64,000 nucleotides of DNA from Rhodanobacter sp. (GCA_024711345.1 JANJTA010000036.1:1-64000), one strand, 5' to 3'; counted from the first letter of the stretch, positions 1-9,855 are shown. Made by a program: numbers and translations. The notes: generated by a model from the sequence alone, not told the origin.

Positions 1-2
1 CC

Positions 3-116
3 CGCGGCAAGCCACGCAAGCTCGCCTTGGGCGCGGCCATGCGCAAGCTGCTCCACATCGCCTGGGGCGTCATCCGTTCCGGCAAACTTTTTGATCCCAA
101 AACCGCACTTGCCTGA
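3..116 (+). CDS. IS110-family transposase, C-terminal end (partial)
   Basis: The open frame from the left edge to a TGA at 114-116 encodes about 37 residues with KLALGAAMRKLLHIAWGVI followed by a SGKLFDPK tail. This resembles the extreme C-terminus of IS110/IS116/IS902 (DEDD) transposases, where a conserved basic helix and a K-x-FDP motif end the protein. The rest lies outside the window, so intactness cannot be judged. IS110 elements usually lack clear terminal inverted repeats, and none is seen in the 33 bases before the next gene. It is the only mobile-element coding sequence recognised here. Confidence 0.72.
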   Translation, partial: RGKPRKLALGAAMRKLLHIAWGVIRSGKLFDPKTALA

Positions 117-149
117 CGAGAGCCAAGACGGTATCTACGATCAAATGGC

Positions 150-836
150 TCAGAACTCCAGCTCCTGCGCCGCGCACAGATAGTCGACCAGCGGCGCGAC
201 GCGCTTGAACGTGGCCACCGTCCACGGCAGCAGTTCTTCCGAACAGGCCAGCGCTTCATCGAACGCGGTGGTGGCGATGAAATCCTTGCGCTTGAGGTCG
301 TCGATCAGTTCGTGCGCGGGATCGTAGCCGCGCGGCGGGCGTACCAGCGATTCGCCGGTCAGTTGCAACTGCTCGCGGAACGCCTTGCCCTGCGTGGCGC
401 GCTTCCACGCGGCCGGGTTGTCGACCAGGAACTCGCGGATGTGCTTCAGCGCATCGGGTTCCGGGTGCCACATGCCGCCGCCGGCGAAGCAGTCACCGGG
501 CTCGATGTGCAGGTAGAACCCTGGCGCCTGGATCTCGTGCCGGCGCTGGTGGAAGAAGCGCGAACCCTGCCATGACTTGTACGGCAGCTTGTTGTTGGAG
601 TAGCGCGTGTCGCGGTAGATGCGGTACAGCGAGCCGCCGTTCTTGCGCGGGTCGGCGCGGTAGTGCGGGCTGATCTTCGCCAGCGGCGCCTGCAGGTCGG
701 CAATCAGCTGCAGGAACGGCTCGCGCACGTGGCGTTCGTAGTCGTCCTTGTGCGCGTGGAACCAGTCGCGGTTGTTGTTGCGCCCGACGGCGCGCAGGAA
801 GCGGAAGGTGGCGGGGGTGAAGTAGCGCTGGGGCAT
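150..836 (-). CDS. DUF2461 domain-containing protein
   Basis: The 228-residue protein matches the DUF2461/TIGR02453 family: an N-terminal YFTPATFRFLRAVGRNNNRDWF block, a central KNGGSLYRIYRDTRYSNNK segment, then GFYLHIEPG and GGGMWHPEP. The biochemical function of the family is not established. I chose the ATG at 834-836 because homology begins there; an ATG 51 bases upstream would overlap the end of sbcB and adds a low-complexity STTTT stretch. It lies 25 bases after sbcB on the same strand, so the two may be co-transcribed. Confidence 0.82.
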   Translation of the reverse strand: MPQRYFTPATFRFLRAVGRNNNRDWFHAHKDDYERHVREPFLQLIADLQAPLAKISPHYRADPRKNGGSLYRIYRDTRYSNNKLPYKSWQGSRFFHQRRHEIQAPGFYLHIEPGDCFAGGGMWHPEPDALKHIREFLVDNPAAWKRATQGKAFREQLQLTGESLVRPPRGYDPAHELIDDLKRKDFIATTAFDEALACSEELLPWTVATFKRVAPLVDYLCAAQELEF

Positions 837-861
837 GGTTGTTGTGGTGGATTGGATGGAA

Positions 862-2307
862 TCAGGGGAGTTCGACGCTGGCCGCAAGCTGTTCGCCCCA
901 GGCCTGCAGCTGGTCGAGCAGGGGTAGCTTGTCGCGCGCTTGCGGATCGTGGCGCAGCTCGTCGAGGCGGGCGAAGTAGTCGTCGAGGGTGAGCCCGGTC
1001 AGCGGCGTGTGGCGGGTCAGGCGCGCGCGGCGGAAACTTTCCCAGCGCGCATGTTCTTCCTCGTTCAGCGTCTCAGGCCAGTTGCGCGCGCGGTAGCGGA
1101 ACAGCAGCTCCGGATAGCGCGGGTCGCGGAACGGGAACGCGCGGGTGCCCAGCTCGCGCGGCGGCGTGGCGCGCACCTGGGCCAGCAGGCGCTTGTCCGC
1201 GTCGGGCAGGAAGCCGCCGCCGTACAGGGCCAGCTCGGGGTCTTCCGGCGGCGGCAGTTCGGCCGCGCGCTGGAACACGCGGCGCAGTTTCTCGGCGAGT
1301 CCGTCGACGGCGTGCAGCGCGTCGCGATGGGCCTGGCAGCGGGCCAGGTCCAGCTGCAGGCGCTGCAGGTCCACGCCCTGCAGCACCGACAGCGGCGCCA
1401 GCGCCGGCGCGTGGTTCGCGCGCACGGTGCGCAGCGGGATGCGTTCGACGTCCTCGGGCAGGTCGGCGCGCGCGGTGAAGATGCGGTCGGCGATCTCGTC
1501 CTCGTCCAGCGCCAGCCAGGCGGCGGGATCGCTGGCCAGGTCGTACACGATCACCTCGCCGGGGCGGCTCGGGTGCGCGGCCAGCGGCGCGATCACCGCC
1601 AGGCAGTGGCGGCTGGCCGGGTAGCGCGAGGAGACGTGCACCAGCGGCGTCATGTTCACCACGTCGAGCAACTCGAACACCTTTTGCTTGCGGCGCAGCG
1701 CGTAGTGCCAGTCCCACAGCCGCGGCTGGCGCACCCGGATCAGCCGGGCCAGCTCGATCAGCGCATGGACGTCGGACAGCGCATCGTGGGCGCGTTCCTG
1801 GGTCAGCCCGTTCGCGCCGGCCAGGTGTTCCAGCTTGAAGCTGGGCGAACCGTCGTCGCGGGTCGGCCAGACGATGCCCTCCGGCCGCAGCGCCTGGCAC
1901 ATGCGCACCAGGTCGATCAGGTCCCAGCGCGAATTGCCGTTTTCCCACTCGCGGCCGTACGGCTCGTGGAAGTTGCGGTACAGCATCTGGCGGGTGAATT
2001 CGTCGTCGAAGCGCAGCGAGTTGTAGCCCACGCCGCAGGTGCCCGGCGCCGCCAGCTGTTCGTGCACGCGGGCGGCGAATTCCGCCTCGTTGACGCCTTC
2101 ACGCTCGGCCTGCTGCGGGGTGATGCCGGTGATCAGGCAGGCGTCGGGGTGCGGCGGCATCTCCCGCGACGGCTTGCCGTAGAACATCACCGACTCGCCG
2201 ACGACCTCCAGCTCCAGCGTGGTGCGGATGCCGGCGAACTGCAGCGGGCGGTCGCGCCGCGGGTCGGCGCCGGAGGTCTCGTAGTCGTGCCAGAAAAAGG
2301 TTTGCAT
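862..2307 (-). CDS. sbcB: Exodeoxyribonuclease I (SbcB)
   Basis: The 481-residue product is close to the 475 of E. coli ExoI, a 3'-to-5' single-strand DNA exonuclease used in recombination and mismatch repair. The N-terminus carries the DEDDh exonuclease motif WHDYETSG (D8, E10); a [10 protein letters not shown] block supplies a further acidic residue and [14 protein letters not shown] supplies the catalytic His and last Asp. The C-terminal half carries the family's SH3-like and helical regions. The start at 2305-2307 is set by this motif; a longer reading frame upstream adds 20 unrelated residues. It is divergent from orn, with 71 bases between the start codons for both promoters. Confidence 0.95.
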   Translation of the reverse strand: MQTFFWHDYETSGADPRRDRPLQFAGIRTTLELEVVGESVMFYGKPSREMPPHPDACLITGITPQQAEREGVNEAEFAARVHEQLAAPGTCGVGYNSLRFDDEFTRQMLYRNFHEPYGREWENGNSRWDLIDLVRMCQALRPEGIVWPTRDDGSPSFKLEHLAGANGLTQERAHDALSDVHALIELARLIRVRQPRLWDWHYALRRKQKVFELLDVVNMTPLVHVSSRYPASRHCLAVIAPLAAHPSRPGEVIVYDLASDPAAWLALDEDEIADRIFTARADLPEDVERIPLRTVRANHAPALAPLSVLQGVDLQRLQLDLARCQAHRDALHAVDGLAEKLRRVFQRAAELPPPEDPELALYGGGFLPDADKRLLAQVRATPPRELGTRAFPFRDPRYPELLFRYRARNWPETLNEEEHARWESFRRARLTRHTPLTGLTLDDYFARLDELRHDPQARDKLPLLDQLQAWGEQLAASVELP

Positions 2308-2378
2308 CGGGCCATGATCGCATGGCCGAAAGCCGCGCCGGCATGGGGCTGATAAACTTCCTCCCACAAGGAGAGCCC

Positions 2379-2945
2379 ATGAACCAAGCCCACGAAGACA
2401 ACCTGATCTGGATCGATCTGGAGATGACTGGCCTTGACACCGACAGCGATTCCATCCTGGAGATCGCCACGATCGTCACCGACAAGGAACTGAACGTGCT
2501 GGCCGAAGGGCCGGTGTTCGCGATACGCCACGAGATCGACCGGCTGGAGTCGATGGACAGCTGGAACTGCAACCAGCACCACAAGTCGGGCCTGTGGCGG
2601 CAGGTGCTGATCTCGGAAACCGACCACGCGATGGCCGAGCAGGCCACGGTGGATTTCCTGCGCGCGTGGGTGCCGCCAGGCAAGTCGCCGATGTGCGGCA
2701 ACTCGATCTGCCAGGACCGCCGCTTCCTGCACCGGCAGATGCCGCGGCTGGAACGCTACTTCCACTACCGCAACCTGGACGTCTCCACGCTCAAGGAGCT
2801 GGCCCGGCGCTGGGCGCCGGAGATCGCCAAGAGCGTCGGCAAGGAGTCGGCGCATACCGCACTGTCGGATATTCGCGACTCCATCGCCGAGCTGCACCAT
2901 TATCGGCGCTACATGGGCGAGCTGGGCGGCCGGGTCGAAGCCTGA
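2379..2945 (+). CDS. orn: Oligoribonuclease
   Basis: The 188-residue DEDDh exoribonuclease degrades 2-5 nt RNAs, including the pGpG left from c-di-GMP turnover. The exonuclease I motif [11 protein letters not shown] gives D13 and E15; the C-terminal [13 protein letters not shown] gives the catalytic His and Asp. Length and sequence fit proteobacterial Orn closely. The start is fixed by an AAGGAG ribosome-binding site 6 bases before the ATG; an in-frame ATG 57 bases upstream lacks such a site. It is divergent from sbcB and followed by folP after 32 bases. Confidence 0.96.
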   Translation: MNQAHEDNLIWIDLEMTGLDTDSDSILEIATIVTDKELNVLAEGPVFAIRHEIDRLESMDSWNCNQHHKSGLWRQVLISETDHAMAEQATVDFLRAWVPPGKSPMCGNSICQDRRFLHRQMPRLERYFHYRNLDVSTLKELARRWAPEIAKSVGKESAHTALSDIRDSIAELHHYRRYMGELGGRVEA

Positions 2946-2977
2946 GCCGGACTCCGCTTCCGGATACTGACGAGGTC

Positions 2978-3892
2978 ATGGGCATGTCGAACGATTTGTT
3001 GGCGCCGGAGCTGGATTGCGCCGGGCGCCGGTTGCGGCTCGACCGCGCACGGGTGGTCGGCATCCTCAACGTCACCCCCGATTCGTTTTCCGACGGCGGC
3101 ACGCACGACAGCGTGGAAGCGGCCGTGGCGCATGGCCTGCGCCTGGCGGAAGAGGGCGCCGACATGATCGACGTCGGCGGCGAGTCGACCCGCCCCGGCG
3201 CGGCCGACGTGCCGGTCGCGGAAGAACTGCGCCGGGTGCTGCCGGTGATCGAGCAGCTGATCGCGCGCACCGCTCTGCCGATCGCGATCGACACCTCCAA
3301 GCCGGAGGTGATGCGCGCGGCAGTAGCCGCCGGCGCCGGCATGATCAACGACGTGTATGCCTTGCGCCGCGACGGCGCGATGGAAGCCGCGGCGGAGTTG
3401 GGCGTGCCGGTGTGCCTGATGCACATGCAGGGCGAGCCGCGCAGCATGCAGGCCGAACCGCATTACGACGACGTGGTGGGCGAGGTTCACCGCTTCCTCA
3501 CCGACCGGCTGTTTGCCTGCGAACTGGCCGGCATCGACCGGCGCAAGGTGCTGGTCGACCCGGGCTTCGGCTTCGGCAAGACGCTGCAGCACAACCTGGC
3601 GCTGCTTTGCGCGCTGGAGCGTTTCGCCGACCTCGGCAGCGGCGCGTACGTCGGGCTGTCGCGCAAGACCATGATCGGCGAGATGACCGGCAGGGCGGTG
3701 CCGGCCGAACGCGCTGCGGGTTCAGTGGCGGCCGCGCTGGTCGCTGTTCAGCGCGGTGCGCGCATGGTGCGGGTGCATGACGTGGCCGCGACCGTCGACG
3801 CGCTGGCGGTGTGGCGCGCGGTGCATGCGGTCGATGCCGTGCCGCGGCGCGTCGACCGACCGGTCATGCCGCGCTGGCCGGACGACGACTGA
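2978..3892 (+). CDS. folP: Dihydropteroate synthase
   Basis: DHPS condenses p-aminobenzoate with dihydropterin pyrophosphate in folate synthesis and is the sulfonamide target. The 304-residue protein has the diagnostic GILNVTPDSFSDGG near residue 30, then GGESTRPGA and DPGFGFGKT, with VGLSRKTMIGE near the C-terminus. ATGs at 2978 and 2984 are both in frame; I use the first, which follows a weak GAGG. It is followed by glmM after 45 bases, the common bacterial folP-glmM order. Confidence 0.94.
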   Translation: MGMSNDLLAPELDCAGRRLRLDRARVVGILNVTPDSFSDGGTHDSVEAAVAHGLRLAEEGADMIDVGGESTRPGAADVPVAEELRRVLPVIEQLIARTALPIAIDTSKPEVMRAAVAAGAGMINDVYALRRDGAMEAAAELGVPVCLMHMQGEPRSMQAEPHYDDVVGEVHRFLTDRLFACELAGIDRRKVLVDPGFGFGKTLQHNLALLCALERFADLGSGAYVGLSRKTMIGEMTGRAVPAERAAGSVAAALVAVQRGARMVRVHDVAATVDALAVWRAVHAVDAVPRRVDRPVMPRWPDDD

Positions 3893-3937
3893 GCCGCCGT
3901 TGCCCCTTTCTCCATCCACCACCCGCTCAGGCAGCCC

Positions 3938-5290
3938 ATGACCCAACGCAAATACTTCGGCACCGACGGCATCCGCGGACTGGTCGGGCAATGGCCGATC
4001 AGTGCGGATTTCATGCTCAAGCTGGGACGGGCCGTCGGCAGCGTGCTGGCGCGCGACGGAAGCAAGCGGCCGAACGTGCTGATCGGCAAGGACACCCGCA
4101 TCTCCGGCTACATGTTCGAGGCCGCGCTGGAGGCGGGTCTGGTGGCGGCCGGTGCCGACGTGGGCCTGCTCGGCCCGATGCCGACGCCGGCGGTGGCTTA
4201 CCTCACCCGCTCGATGCGCGCGCAGACCGGTATCGTGATCAGCGCCTCGCACAACCCCCACCACGACAACGGCATCAAGTTCTTCTCCGCCGACGGCGAG
4301 AAATTGTCCGACGAAGTCGAGCTGGCGATCGAGCGGGAAGTCGACGCCGCGTTCGCCACGGTGCCGTCCGAGCGGCTCGGCAAGGCGCGCCGGATCGACG
4401 ATGCGGTGGCCCGTTACGCGGAGTACTGCAAGTCGACCGTGGCCGAGGATTTCAGCCTGCACGGGTGGCGGCTGGTCGTGGACTGCGCGCACGGCGCGAC
4501 CTATCAGGTGGCGCCCAAGGTGTTCAGCGAGCTGGGCGCCGAGGTGATTGCCATCGGCGACCGGCCGGACGGCTTCAACATCAATCGCGAGGTCGGCTCG
4601 ACCCATCCGCAGGCGCTGCAACAGGCAGTGCTGGCACAAGGCGCCGACATCGGCGTCGCGTTCGATGGCGACGGCGACCGCGTGCAGTTGGTCGACCGCA
4701 ACGGCGTGCTCGCCGACGGCGACGACATCCTCTACCTGCTGGCGCGCAGCTGGCACGGGCAGGGGAAACTCCACGGGCCGGTGGTCGGCACCCTGATGAG
4801 CAACTATGGCCTGCAGCTGGCGCTGGCCGGCCTCGGCGTGCCGCTGCTGCGCGCCAACGTCGGCGATCGCTACGTGCTGCAGCAGCTGAAGGAGCAAGGC
4901 GGCGTGCTTGGCGGCGAGACCTCCGGCCACATCCTGTGCCTGGACCGCGCCACCACCGGCGACGGGATCATCGCCGCGCTGGCCGTGTTCGAAGCGCTGG
5001 CGCGCTCGGGCGAGGACCTGGCGGCCGCGCGGCAGGGCCTGCGGAAAATGCCGCAGGTGATGCTGAACGTGCGCGCTGCTGGCGCCCGCGAGGCGCTGGC
5101 CAGCAGCCCGGTGCAACAAACCCTGGCCGAAGTGGAACAGGTGCTGCACGGCCGCGGCCGGGTGGTGCTGCGGGCCTCCGGCACCGAGCCGCTGGTGCGC
5201 GTCACCGTCGAGGGCGCCGACCCGGAGGAAGTGCAGCGGTTGGCGGAACAGCTCGCCGGGACGGTAAAATCCGCCGCCGAACGCTCGTGA
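3938..5290 (+). CDS. glmM: Phosphoglucosamine mutase
   Basis: GlmM converts glucosamine-6-phosphate to glucosamine-1-phosphate for UDP-GlcNAc, feeding peptidoglycan and LPS. The 450 residues match the family length. FGTDGIRG opens the protein; the phosphoserine loop ISASHNP places the phosphorylated Ser at 104; the Mg-binding loop DGDGDR is at 243-248; the phosphate-binding [11 protein letters not shown] is near the C-terminus. The ATG at 3938 is fixed by the conserved [14 protein letters not shown] start. It is probably co-transcribed with folP. Confidence 0.96.
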   Translation: MTQRKYFGTDGIRGLVGQWPISADFMLKLGRAVGSVLARDGSKRPNVLIGKDTRISGYMFEAALEAGLVAAGADVGLLGPMPTPAVAYLTRSMRAQTGIVISASHNPHHDNGIKFFSADGEKLSDEVELAIEREVDAAFATVPSERLGKARRIDDAVARYAEYCKSTVAEDFSLHGWRLVVDCAHGATYQVAPKVFSELGAEVIAIGDRPDGFNINREVGSTHPQALQQAVLAQGADIGVAFDGDGDRVQLVDRNGVLADGDDILYLLARSWHGQGKLHGPVVGTLMSNYGLQLALAGLGVPLLRANVGDRYVLQQLKEQGGVLGGETSGHILCLDRATTGDGIIAALAVFEALARSGEDLAAARQGLRKMPQVMLNVRAAGAREALASSPVQQTLAEVEQVLHGRGRVVLRASGTEPLVRVTVEGADPEEVQRLAEQLAGTVKSAAERS

Positions 5291-5388
5291 ACCTGTAGTT
5301 GTACCGGGTCGCCATGGATTGGCCCGACGTGCCCCGCCTCCTGCGGTGGCGGATGAACCGACCGCACGCCAACCTGGTGACTACAGCC

Positions 5389-6324
5389 ATGAAGAAAGTT
5401 CCCACCCTCGACATCCGCCGCTACGACACCGACCGCGACGCCTTCGTCGCCGAGATCGGCGCGGCCTACCGCGAGTTCGGTTTCTGCTGCATCAGCGGCC
5501 ACGGCATCGCACGCGAGCTGATCGACGGCTCGTACGACGTGTTCCGGCGCTTCTTTGCACTGCCCACCGACACCAAGATGAAGTACCACGTCGCCGGCGC
5601 CGGGGGTGCGCGCGGCTACACCCCGTTCAAGGTGGAGACCGCCAAGGACAGCCAGTACGCCGACCTCAAGGAGTTCTGGCACATCGGCCGCGAGATCCCG
5701 CGCGATTCGAAATTCGCCGACGTGATGCCGCCGAACCTCTGGCCGGTCGAAGTGCCGGACTTCAAGCAGTACGGCTATGGCCTGTACGAGGCGCTGGACC
5801 AGCTCGGCACCCGCGTGCTGCGCGCGCTGGCCCTGCACATCGGCGAGCCGGAGAATTTCTTCGAGGACAAGACCGACGTCGGCAACTCGATCCTGCGGCC
5901 GATCCACTACCCGCCGATCACCGACGAGAACGTGCCGAACGTGCGCGCCGGCGCACACGAGGACATCAACTTCATCACCCTGCTGGTCGGTGCCAGTGCG
6001 GAAGGCCTGGAAGTGCTCACCCGCGAGGGCGAGTGGCTTCCGATCACCACCGAGGGCGACGCCATCGTGGTGAACATCGGCGACATGCTGCAGCGGCTCT
6101 CCAACCACGTGTTCCCGTCCACCACGCACCGCGTGGTCAACCCGAAGAACGCGAACGCGCGCAAGCCGCGCTATTCGGTGCCGTTCTTCCTGCATCCGAA
6201 CCCGGACGTGGTGCTGGACCCGCTCGAATCGTGCATCACGGCGGACAACCCGCGCCGCTACGACAGCTCGATCACCTCGCACGAGTACCTGCTGCAGCGG
6301 CTGCGCGAGATCAAGCTGATCTGA
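5389..6324 (+). CDS. Isopenicillin N synthase-like 2OG-Fe(II) oxygenase
   Basis: The 311-residue protein has the N-terminal DIOX_N region (FGFCCISGHGI) and the C-terminal 2OG-Fe(II) fold. The iron ligands are visible as H190 and D192 in AGAHEDINFITLL and H247 in STTHRVV, with the 2-oxoglutarate-binding R261-x-S263. Bacterial members of this family are poorly characterised; the ethylene-forming and antibiotic enzymes are only distant relatives, and no biosynthetic cluster surrounds the gene. The ATG at 5389 is chosen by homology (MKKVPTLDIRRY); longer frames to 5299 run through unrelated residues. Substrate unknown. Confidence 0.85.
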   Translation: MKKVPTLDIRRYDTDRDAFVAEIGAAYREFGFCCISGHGIARELIDGSYDVFRRFFALPTDTKMKYHVAGAGGARGYTPFKVETAKDSQYADLKEFWHIGREIPRDSKFADVMPPNLWPVEVPDFKQYGYGLYEALDQLGTRVLRALALHIGEPENFFEDKTDVGNSILRPIHYPPITDENVPNVRAGAHEDINFITLLVGASAEGLEVLTREGEWLPITTEGDAIVVNIGDMLQRLSNHVFPSTTHRVVNPKNANARKPRYSVPFFLHPNPDVVLDPLESCITADNPRRYDSSITSHEYLLQRLREIKLI

Positions 6325-6335
6325 AGCGGAGATGG

Positions 6336-6362
6336 CCCGGCGTTCGTCTGTCGAACGCCGGG
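6336..6362. terminator. Perfect 11-bp hairpin, possible terminator
   Basis: CCCGGCGTTCG (6336-6346) and CGAACGCCGGG (6352-6362) form a perfect 11-bp stem with loop TCTGT, 12 bases after the oxygenase stop and between convergent genes. No T-run follows on either strand, so factor-independent termination is uncertain. A second GC-rich inverted repeat follows at about 6366-6387. Confidence 0.5.
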
Positions 6363-6446
6363 ATTCGGGGCGCCCGGTGGGCGTCCCCGCTGTTTCCGCC
6401 ATCGGTCGAACGCAGTCGCCCGGTAGACATCCGTGCCGTGCCGGTA

Positions 6447-6860
6447 CTACCGGTTATCCAGCGCGTGGGTGTTCTGCAGGTTGCGGCGAATGTCCTGTTC
6501 CAGATAGTCGATCCAGCCGTTGTAGTTGCGGTGGATGCTGCGCCGGCTGCCGCTCTCGCGGTACTTCAGGTTGGTGCTGCGCACGTAGGCGAGATGCACC
6601 GCGGCGGCGTCATAGGTGATGTGGATGGTGGCGGTGTGTTCGCGAAGATGCAGCGTGCTCAGGATGTCGCCGTCGGCGACGCTGTCCAGCGTCCAGCCGC
6701 GGCCTTCGAGCGCGTTGATGATGCCGGCCTTGACCTGGGCCTGGCTGACCCCGGCCGGAACCGCGATCGGCGCGGCGGGTTTCAGCGGCGCCGAAGTGCA
6801 GGCAACCAGCGCCAGCGCGGCCAGAAATACGAGCACCGTCCTTTTCAACAGTCGATCCAT
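6447..6860 (-). CDS. Small predicted lipoprotein of unknown function
   Basis: The 137-residue product starts with a lipoprotein signal, MDRLLKRTVLVFLAALALVAC, with lipobox LVAC and acylated Cys at 21. The mature part has a PAGVSQAQVKAGIINAL segment and a C-terminal basic region (SRRSIHRNYNGWIDYLEQDI). I recognise no enzyme motif. The ATG at 6860 is preceded by a strong GGGGAAG; a longer frame to 6929 would bury the signal peptide. It is the last of three leftward genes with the DUF6445 and SDR genes. Confidence 0.78.
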   Translation of the reverse strand: MDRLLKRTVLVFLAALALVACTSAPLKPAAPIAVPAGVSQAQVKAGIINALEGRGWTLDSVADGDILSTLHLREHTATIHITYDAAAVHLAYVRSTNLKYRESGSRRSIHRNYNGWIDYLEQDIRRNLQNTHALDNR

Positions 6861-6959
6861 GTGACTTCCCCTGGGTAATGGTGTAAGTGCGCGTGCATGG
6901 CACCGACGGATCATAGCCGACGAGTGCAAGCCGTCGACGGCGACCTGGTTCTCCAGCGA

Positions 6960-7634
6960 TTACGCCATCCAGAAGAACACGGCCGTCATGCGCTTGCTGC
7001 CGAGCCCATCCAGCCCCCAGTACGCGCTGGCGCTGTGGATCAGGTTGGCCTTGTAGACCAGCAGGCGGTTGCAGCGGTGCCCCACGCGCACGTCCGCGAC
7101 GAAGGCGTCGGGCTGCACGAAACGGTTGCCCAGCGCTTCGGCCAGGTTGCGGTGCGGCGGCAGCACGATGTTGCCGCCGAGCTGGCCGCCGGGCATGCGC
7201 TGGCGGAAGAAGCTGGTGCCGCAATGTTCGGGTACGTCAGGATTGAGGTACAGCACGGCGGCGTAGCGACACAGATTCGATGAATCGGTGTGCGGTTTGA
7301 CCGCGCCCTCCACCGCGCCGACCACCTGCACGCAGTTGTGATTGAGGCGGGTACCGGCTTCGCTCTGCTCGACCCACAGCTTCTTCGCGCCAGTGAGCCG
7401 ACAGACCCTCGCTTCCAGCGCCGCCAGTTCTTCATCCAGCAACGCCGGCATGGCACGCATGCCCGGCCAGACTTCGCCGGTGTGCGGATAACCCATTTCC
7501 CAGTCGGTCCGGGCCAGGCATCGCGCGCGCACTTCGTCGGCGTTCGGCAGCACGTCGTCGGCCACCCAGTAGTCGCGGCCCTCGGCGGGCTTGCGATAGG
7601 GCAATGGGCGCATCCGGGTCGGAAACAGGGACAT
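6960..7634 (-). CDS. DUF6445-like protein, probable 2OG-Fe(II) oxygenase fold
   Basis: The 224-residue protein resembles the DUF6445 family. It carries an H-x-D triplet, PHTDSS (H115, D117), and a distal His in NLIHSASAYWG (H200), spaced as in 2-oxoglutarate/Fe(II) oxygenases; CGTSFFR lies between. These residues suggest an iron-dependent hydroxylase, but the substrate is unknown. It lies 49 bases downstream of the SDR gene on the same strand, so the two may form an operon. The Shine-Dalgarno sequence is weak. Confidence 0.68.
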   Translation of the reverse strand: MSLFPTRMRPLPYRKPAEGRDYWVADDVLPNADEVRARCLARTDWEMGYPHTGEVWPGMRAMPALLDEELAALEARVCRLTGAKKLWVEQSEAGTRLNHNCVQVVGAVEGAVKPHTDSSNLCRYAAVLYLNPDVPEHCGTSFFRQRMPGGQLGGNIVLPPHRNLAEALGNRFVQPDAFVADVRVGHRCNRLLVYKANLIHSASAYWGLDGLGSKRMTAVFFWMA

Positions 7635-7683
7635 GGGATCGGTGGCCGGGGCGAAGTCGTGGTCGTGGAAGACGGTGGCGGTT

Positions 7684-8493
7684 CTAGACCTGGGTGTTCC
7701 GGTAGCGCTTCGATTCGCGCGCCGAAAGCTTCAGGGCCAGCCGGTCCGGCAGCAGTTGCACCAGCGTCTTGATGGCGCGGTTGACCCGGCCCGGGATATG
7801 CACCGCGTCGCCGCGCTCGACCGCCGCAATGCCCTGGCGCACGACTTCCTCCGCGCTCAGCCACATGAAGCCGGGCAGCCGGTTCATCTTGTCCCGGGTA
7901 CCGGTGACGTCGTGGAACTCCGACCAGGTGAAACCCGGGCACAGCGCGCACACGTGCACGCCGGCCGCGTGGTTCTCCAGCGCCAGCGACTGCGAGAACT
8001 TGATCAGGTAAGCCTTGCTGGCGGCATACAGGGTGTGTCCGGCCGGCCCGGGCACATGCCCGGCCAGCGAGGCGACGTTGATGATGCGGCCGTGGCCGCG
8101 CTGACGCATGCCGGGCAGCAGCCGCCAGGCCAGTTCGGTCGGCGCGGTCAGCAGCACCTGCAGGAAGTCCGCGTGAGTGGTCCAGTCGTTCGCGACGAAG
8201 GTGCCAGGCACGCCATAGCCGGCGTTGTTGACCAGCCAGTCCACTGACAGACCACGCCGGTCCAGTTCTTCGCACAGCACCCGTGGCGCCGCCGGATCGG
8301 CCAGGTCATGCGGCAGCACGGTGACCTCGGCCGCATGCCGCTCGCGAAGTTCCGCAGCGAGGGCTTCCAGCCGGTCGACGCGGCGCGCGGTCAGCACCAG
8401 CCGGTGGCCGAGCGCGGCGAGTCGTCGGGCAAAAGCGGCGCCGATGCCGGAGGAGGCACCGGTAACCAGGCTGAGCGGGCGGGCGACAGTCAT
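7684..8493 (-). CDS. SDR family NAD(P)-dependent oxidoreductase
   Basis: The 269-residue classical short-chain dehydrogenase has the nucleotide-binding VTGASSGIG near the N-terminus, NNAG at about 98, the catalytic Ser in NVASLAG and Y-x-x-x-K in YAASKAY. After the active site it has the PGFTWSEFHDVTG segment seen in DltE/YdfG-like ketoreductases. The substrate cannot be assigned. The ATG at 8493 follows GAAGGA with good spacing; an ATG at 8520 is less likely. It leads the leftward group ending in the lipoprotein and is divergent from tpiA. Confidence 0.88.
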   Translation of the reverse strand: MTVARPLSLVTGASSGIGAAFARRLAALGHRLVLTARRVDRLEALAAELRERHAAEVTVLPHDLADPAAPRVLCEELDRRGLSVDWLVNNAGYGVPGTFVANDWTTHADFLQVLLTAPTELAWRLLPGMRQRGHGRIINVASLAGHVPGPAGHTLYAASKAYLIKFSQSLALENHAAGVHVCALCPGFTWSEFHDVTGTRDKMNRLPGFMWLSAEEVVRQGIAAVERGDAVHIPGRVNRAIKTLVQLLPDRLALKLSARESKRYRNTQV

Positions 8494-8618
8494 GCATGAT
8501 TCCTTCGAGTGGGTCGTCATTCTTGACCGCAGCGGCGAAGCGGCGCCAGTGGTGCGCCGGTTTGCCGATCCCGGGGACCCTCGGTAAGCTTGCCGTTTGA
8601 CCGCAGCGGAAGCAGCTC

Positions 8619-9386
8619 ATGCGCAAGAAACTCGTCGCCGGCAACTGGAAAATGCATGGCAGCCGTTCGATGGCCAAGTCCCTGGTAGACGACATTGCTG
8701 CGGGTACGCCCGACGGCATCGACGTGGTGGTGTTTCCGCCGTTTCCCTATGTGGCCGAGCTGGCCGGACAGCATGCCGGCTCCCGCGTGGGCGTCGGCGC
8801 GCAGGACGTCAGCGAGCACGAGGGGCAGGGTGCGTATACCGGTGAAGTCTCCGCCGCCATGCTGGCGGACGTCGGCGCGCAGTGGGTGCTGGTCGGCCAT
8901 TCCGAGCGGCGCCAGTACCACGGCGAGAGCGACGATCTGGTGGCGCGCAAGTTTGCCGCAGCCCGCGCCGGCGGCCTGACCCCGATCCTGTGCGTGGGCG
9001 AAACCCTCGCGCAGCGCGAGGCCGACGAGACCGAGGCGGTCATCGCGCGGCAACTGCGGGCCGTGCTGGCACTCAGCGGCGTGGCCAGCTTTGACACCGC
9101 AGTCATCGCCTACGAACCGGTCTGGGCGATCGGCACCGGGCGCACCGCGAGCCCGCTACAGGCCCAGCAGGTGCATGCCTTCATTCGTAGCCAACTGGAA
9201 AAAGAAGATGTTATGATTGCCCGTCTGACCCGACTGCTTTACGGCGGCAGCGTCAAGGCGGCCAATGCCGCGGAATTGTTCGCGCAGGCGGACGTGGATG
9301 GAGGGCTGATCGGTGGGGCCTCCCTGGCCGCATCCGACTTCCTTGGAATCTGCGCCGCGGCGCATCAGGCGCCACAGGCTCAATAG
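8619..9386 (+). CDS. tpiA: Triosephosphate isomerase
   Basis: TIM interconverts dihydroxyacetone phosphate and glyceraldehyde-3-phosphate. All catalytic residues are present in the 255-residue protein: N9 and K11 in AGNWKMHG, H94 in LVGHSERR, E166 in AYEPVWAIGTG, and the phosphate loop GGSV near the C-terminus. GGAAG precedes the ATG. secG follows after 7 bases, the common proteobacterial tpiA-secG arrangement. Confidence 0.97.
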   Translation: MRKKLVAGNWKMHGSRSMAKSLVDDIAAGTPDGIDVVVFPPFPYVAELAGQHAGSRVGVGAQDVSEHEGQGAYTGEVSAAMLADVGAQWVLVGHSERRQYHGESDDLVARKFAAARAGGLTPILCVGETLAQREADETEAVIARQLRAVLALSGVASFDTAVIAYEPVWAIGTGRTASPLQAQQVHAFIRSQLEKEDVMIARLTRLLYGGSVKAANAAELFAQADVDGGLIGGASLAASDFLGICAAAHQAPQAQ

Positions 9387-9393
9387 AAACCTT

Positions 9394-9855
9394 ATGTTCG
9401 TCATTTTCAGCGTGTTCTACATCCTGATCGCCGCGGCGATGATCGTGCTGATCCTGCTGCAGAACGGTGCCGGCGCCGATGCCGGCTCGGGTTTCGGCGG
9501 CGGTGCTTCGGCCACGGTGTTCGGCGCGCGTGGTTCGTCCACGTTCCTGACCCGTGCTACTGGCGTGCTGGCTGGCCTGTTTTTCCTGCTCAGCCTTGGC
9601 ATGGGTATCTACCTGCACGGCAACGGTGCGCCGCATACCAACACGCAGGATCTGGGTGTGATGGCGTCGCTCGCCGAGAAGCCCGCCGCCGACAAGGCGA
9701 CCCCGGCCAAGCCGGCGGCCGGCACGGAAGTGCCGTCAGCGGTTCCCGCGGCAACCAACAATACCGTTCCGGCCGCACAGCCGGCGGCAACTCCCGCCCC
9801 GACCAAGAGTCAGGGCGAGGTGCCGGCAGCCCCCGAGCCGCCGGCCAAACACTGA
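9394..9855 (+). CDS. secG: Preprotein translocase subunit SecG
   Basis: SecG is the third integral subunit of SecYEG and assists preprotein export. The N-terminal 75 residues contain the two membrane helices (FVIFSVFYILIAAAMIVLILLQ as the first, ending just before the conserved NGAGADAGSG) and the GSSTFLTRATG loop. The tail from about residue 85 to 153 is Ala/Pro-rich, typical of xanthomonad SecG and probably disordered. The start at 9394 is set by homology; the frame upstream overlaps tpiA. Confidence 0.93.
   Translation: MFVIFSVFYILIAAAMIVLILLQNGAGADAGSGFGGGASATVFGARGSSTFLTRATGVLAGLFFLLSLGMGIYLHGNGAPHTNTQDLGVMASLAEKPAADKATPAKPAAGTEVPSAVPAATNNTVPAAQPAATPAPTKSQGEVPAAPEPPAKH

Noticed and set aside
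940-2352. 470-residue plus-strand frame opposite sbcB
   Set aside because: High-GC shadow without ribosome-binding site or homology; the minus strand encodes ExoI with catalytic residues.
5389-6324. Beta-lactam biosynthesis gene
   Set aside because: Although isopenicillin-N-synthase-like, it has no ACV synthetase or other cluster genes nearby; the family is broad.
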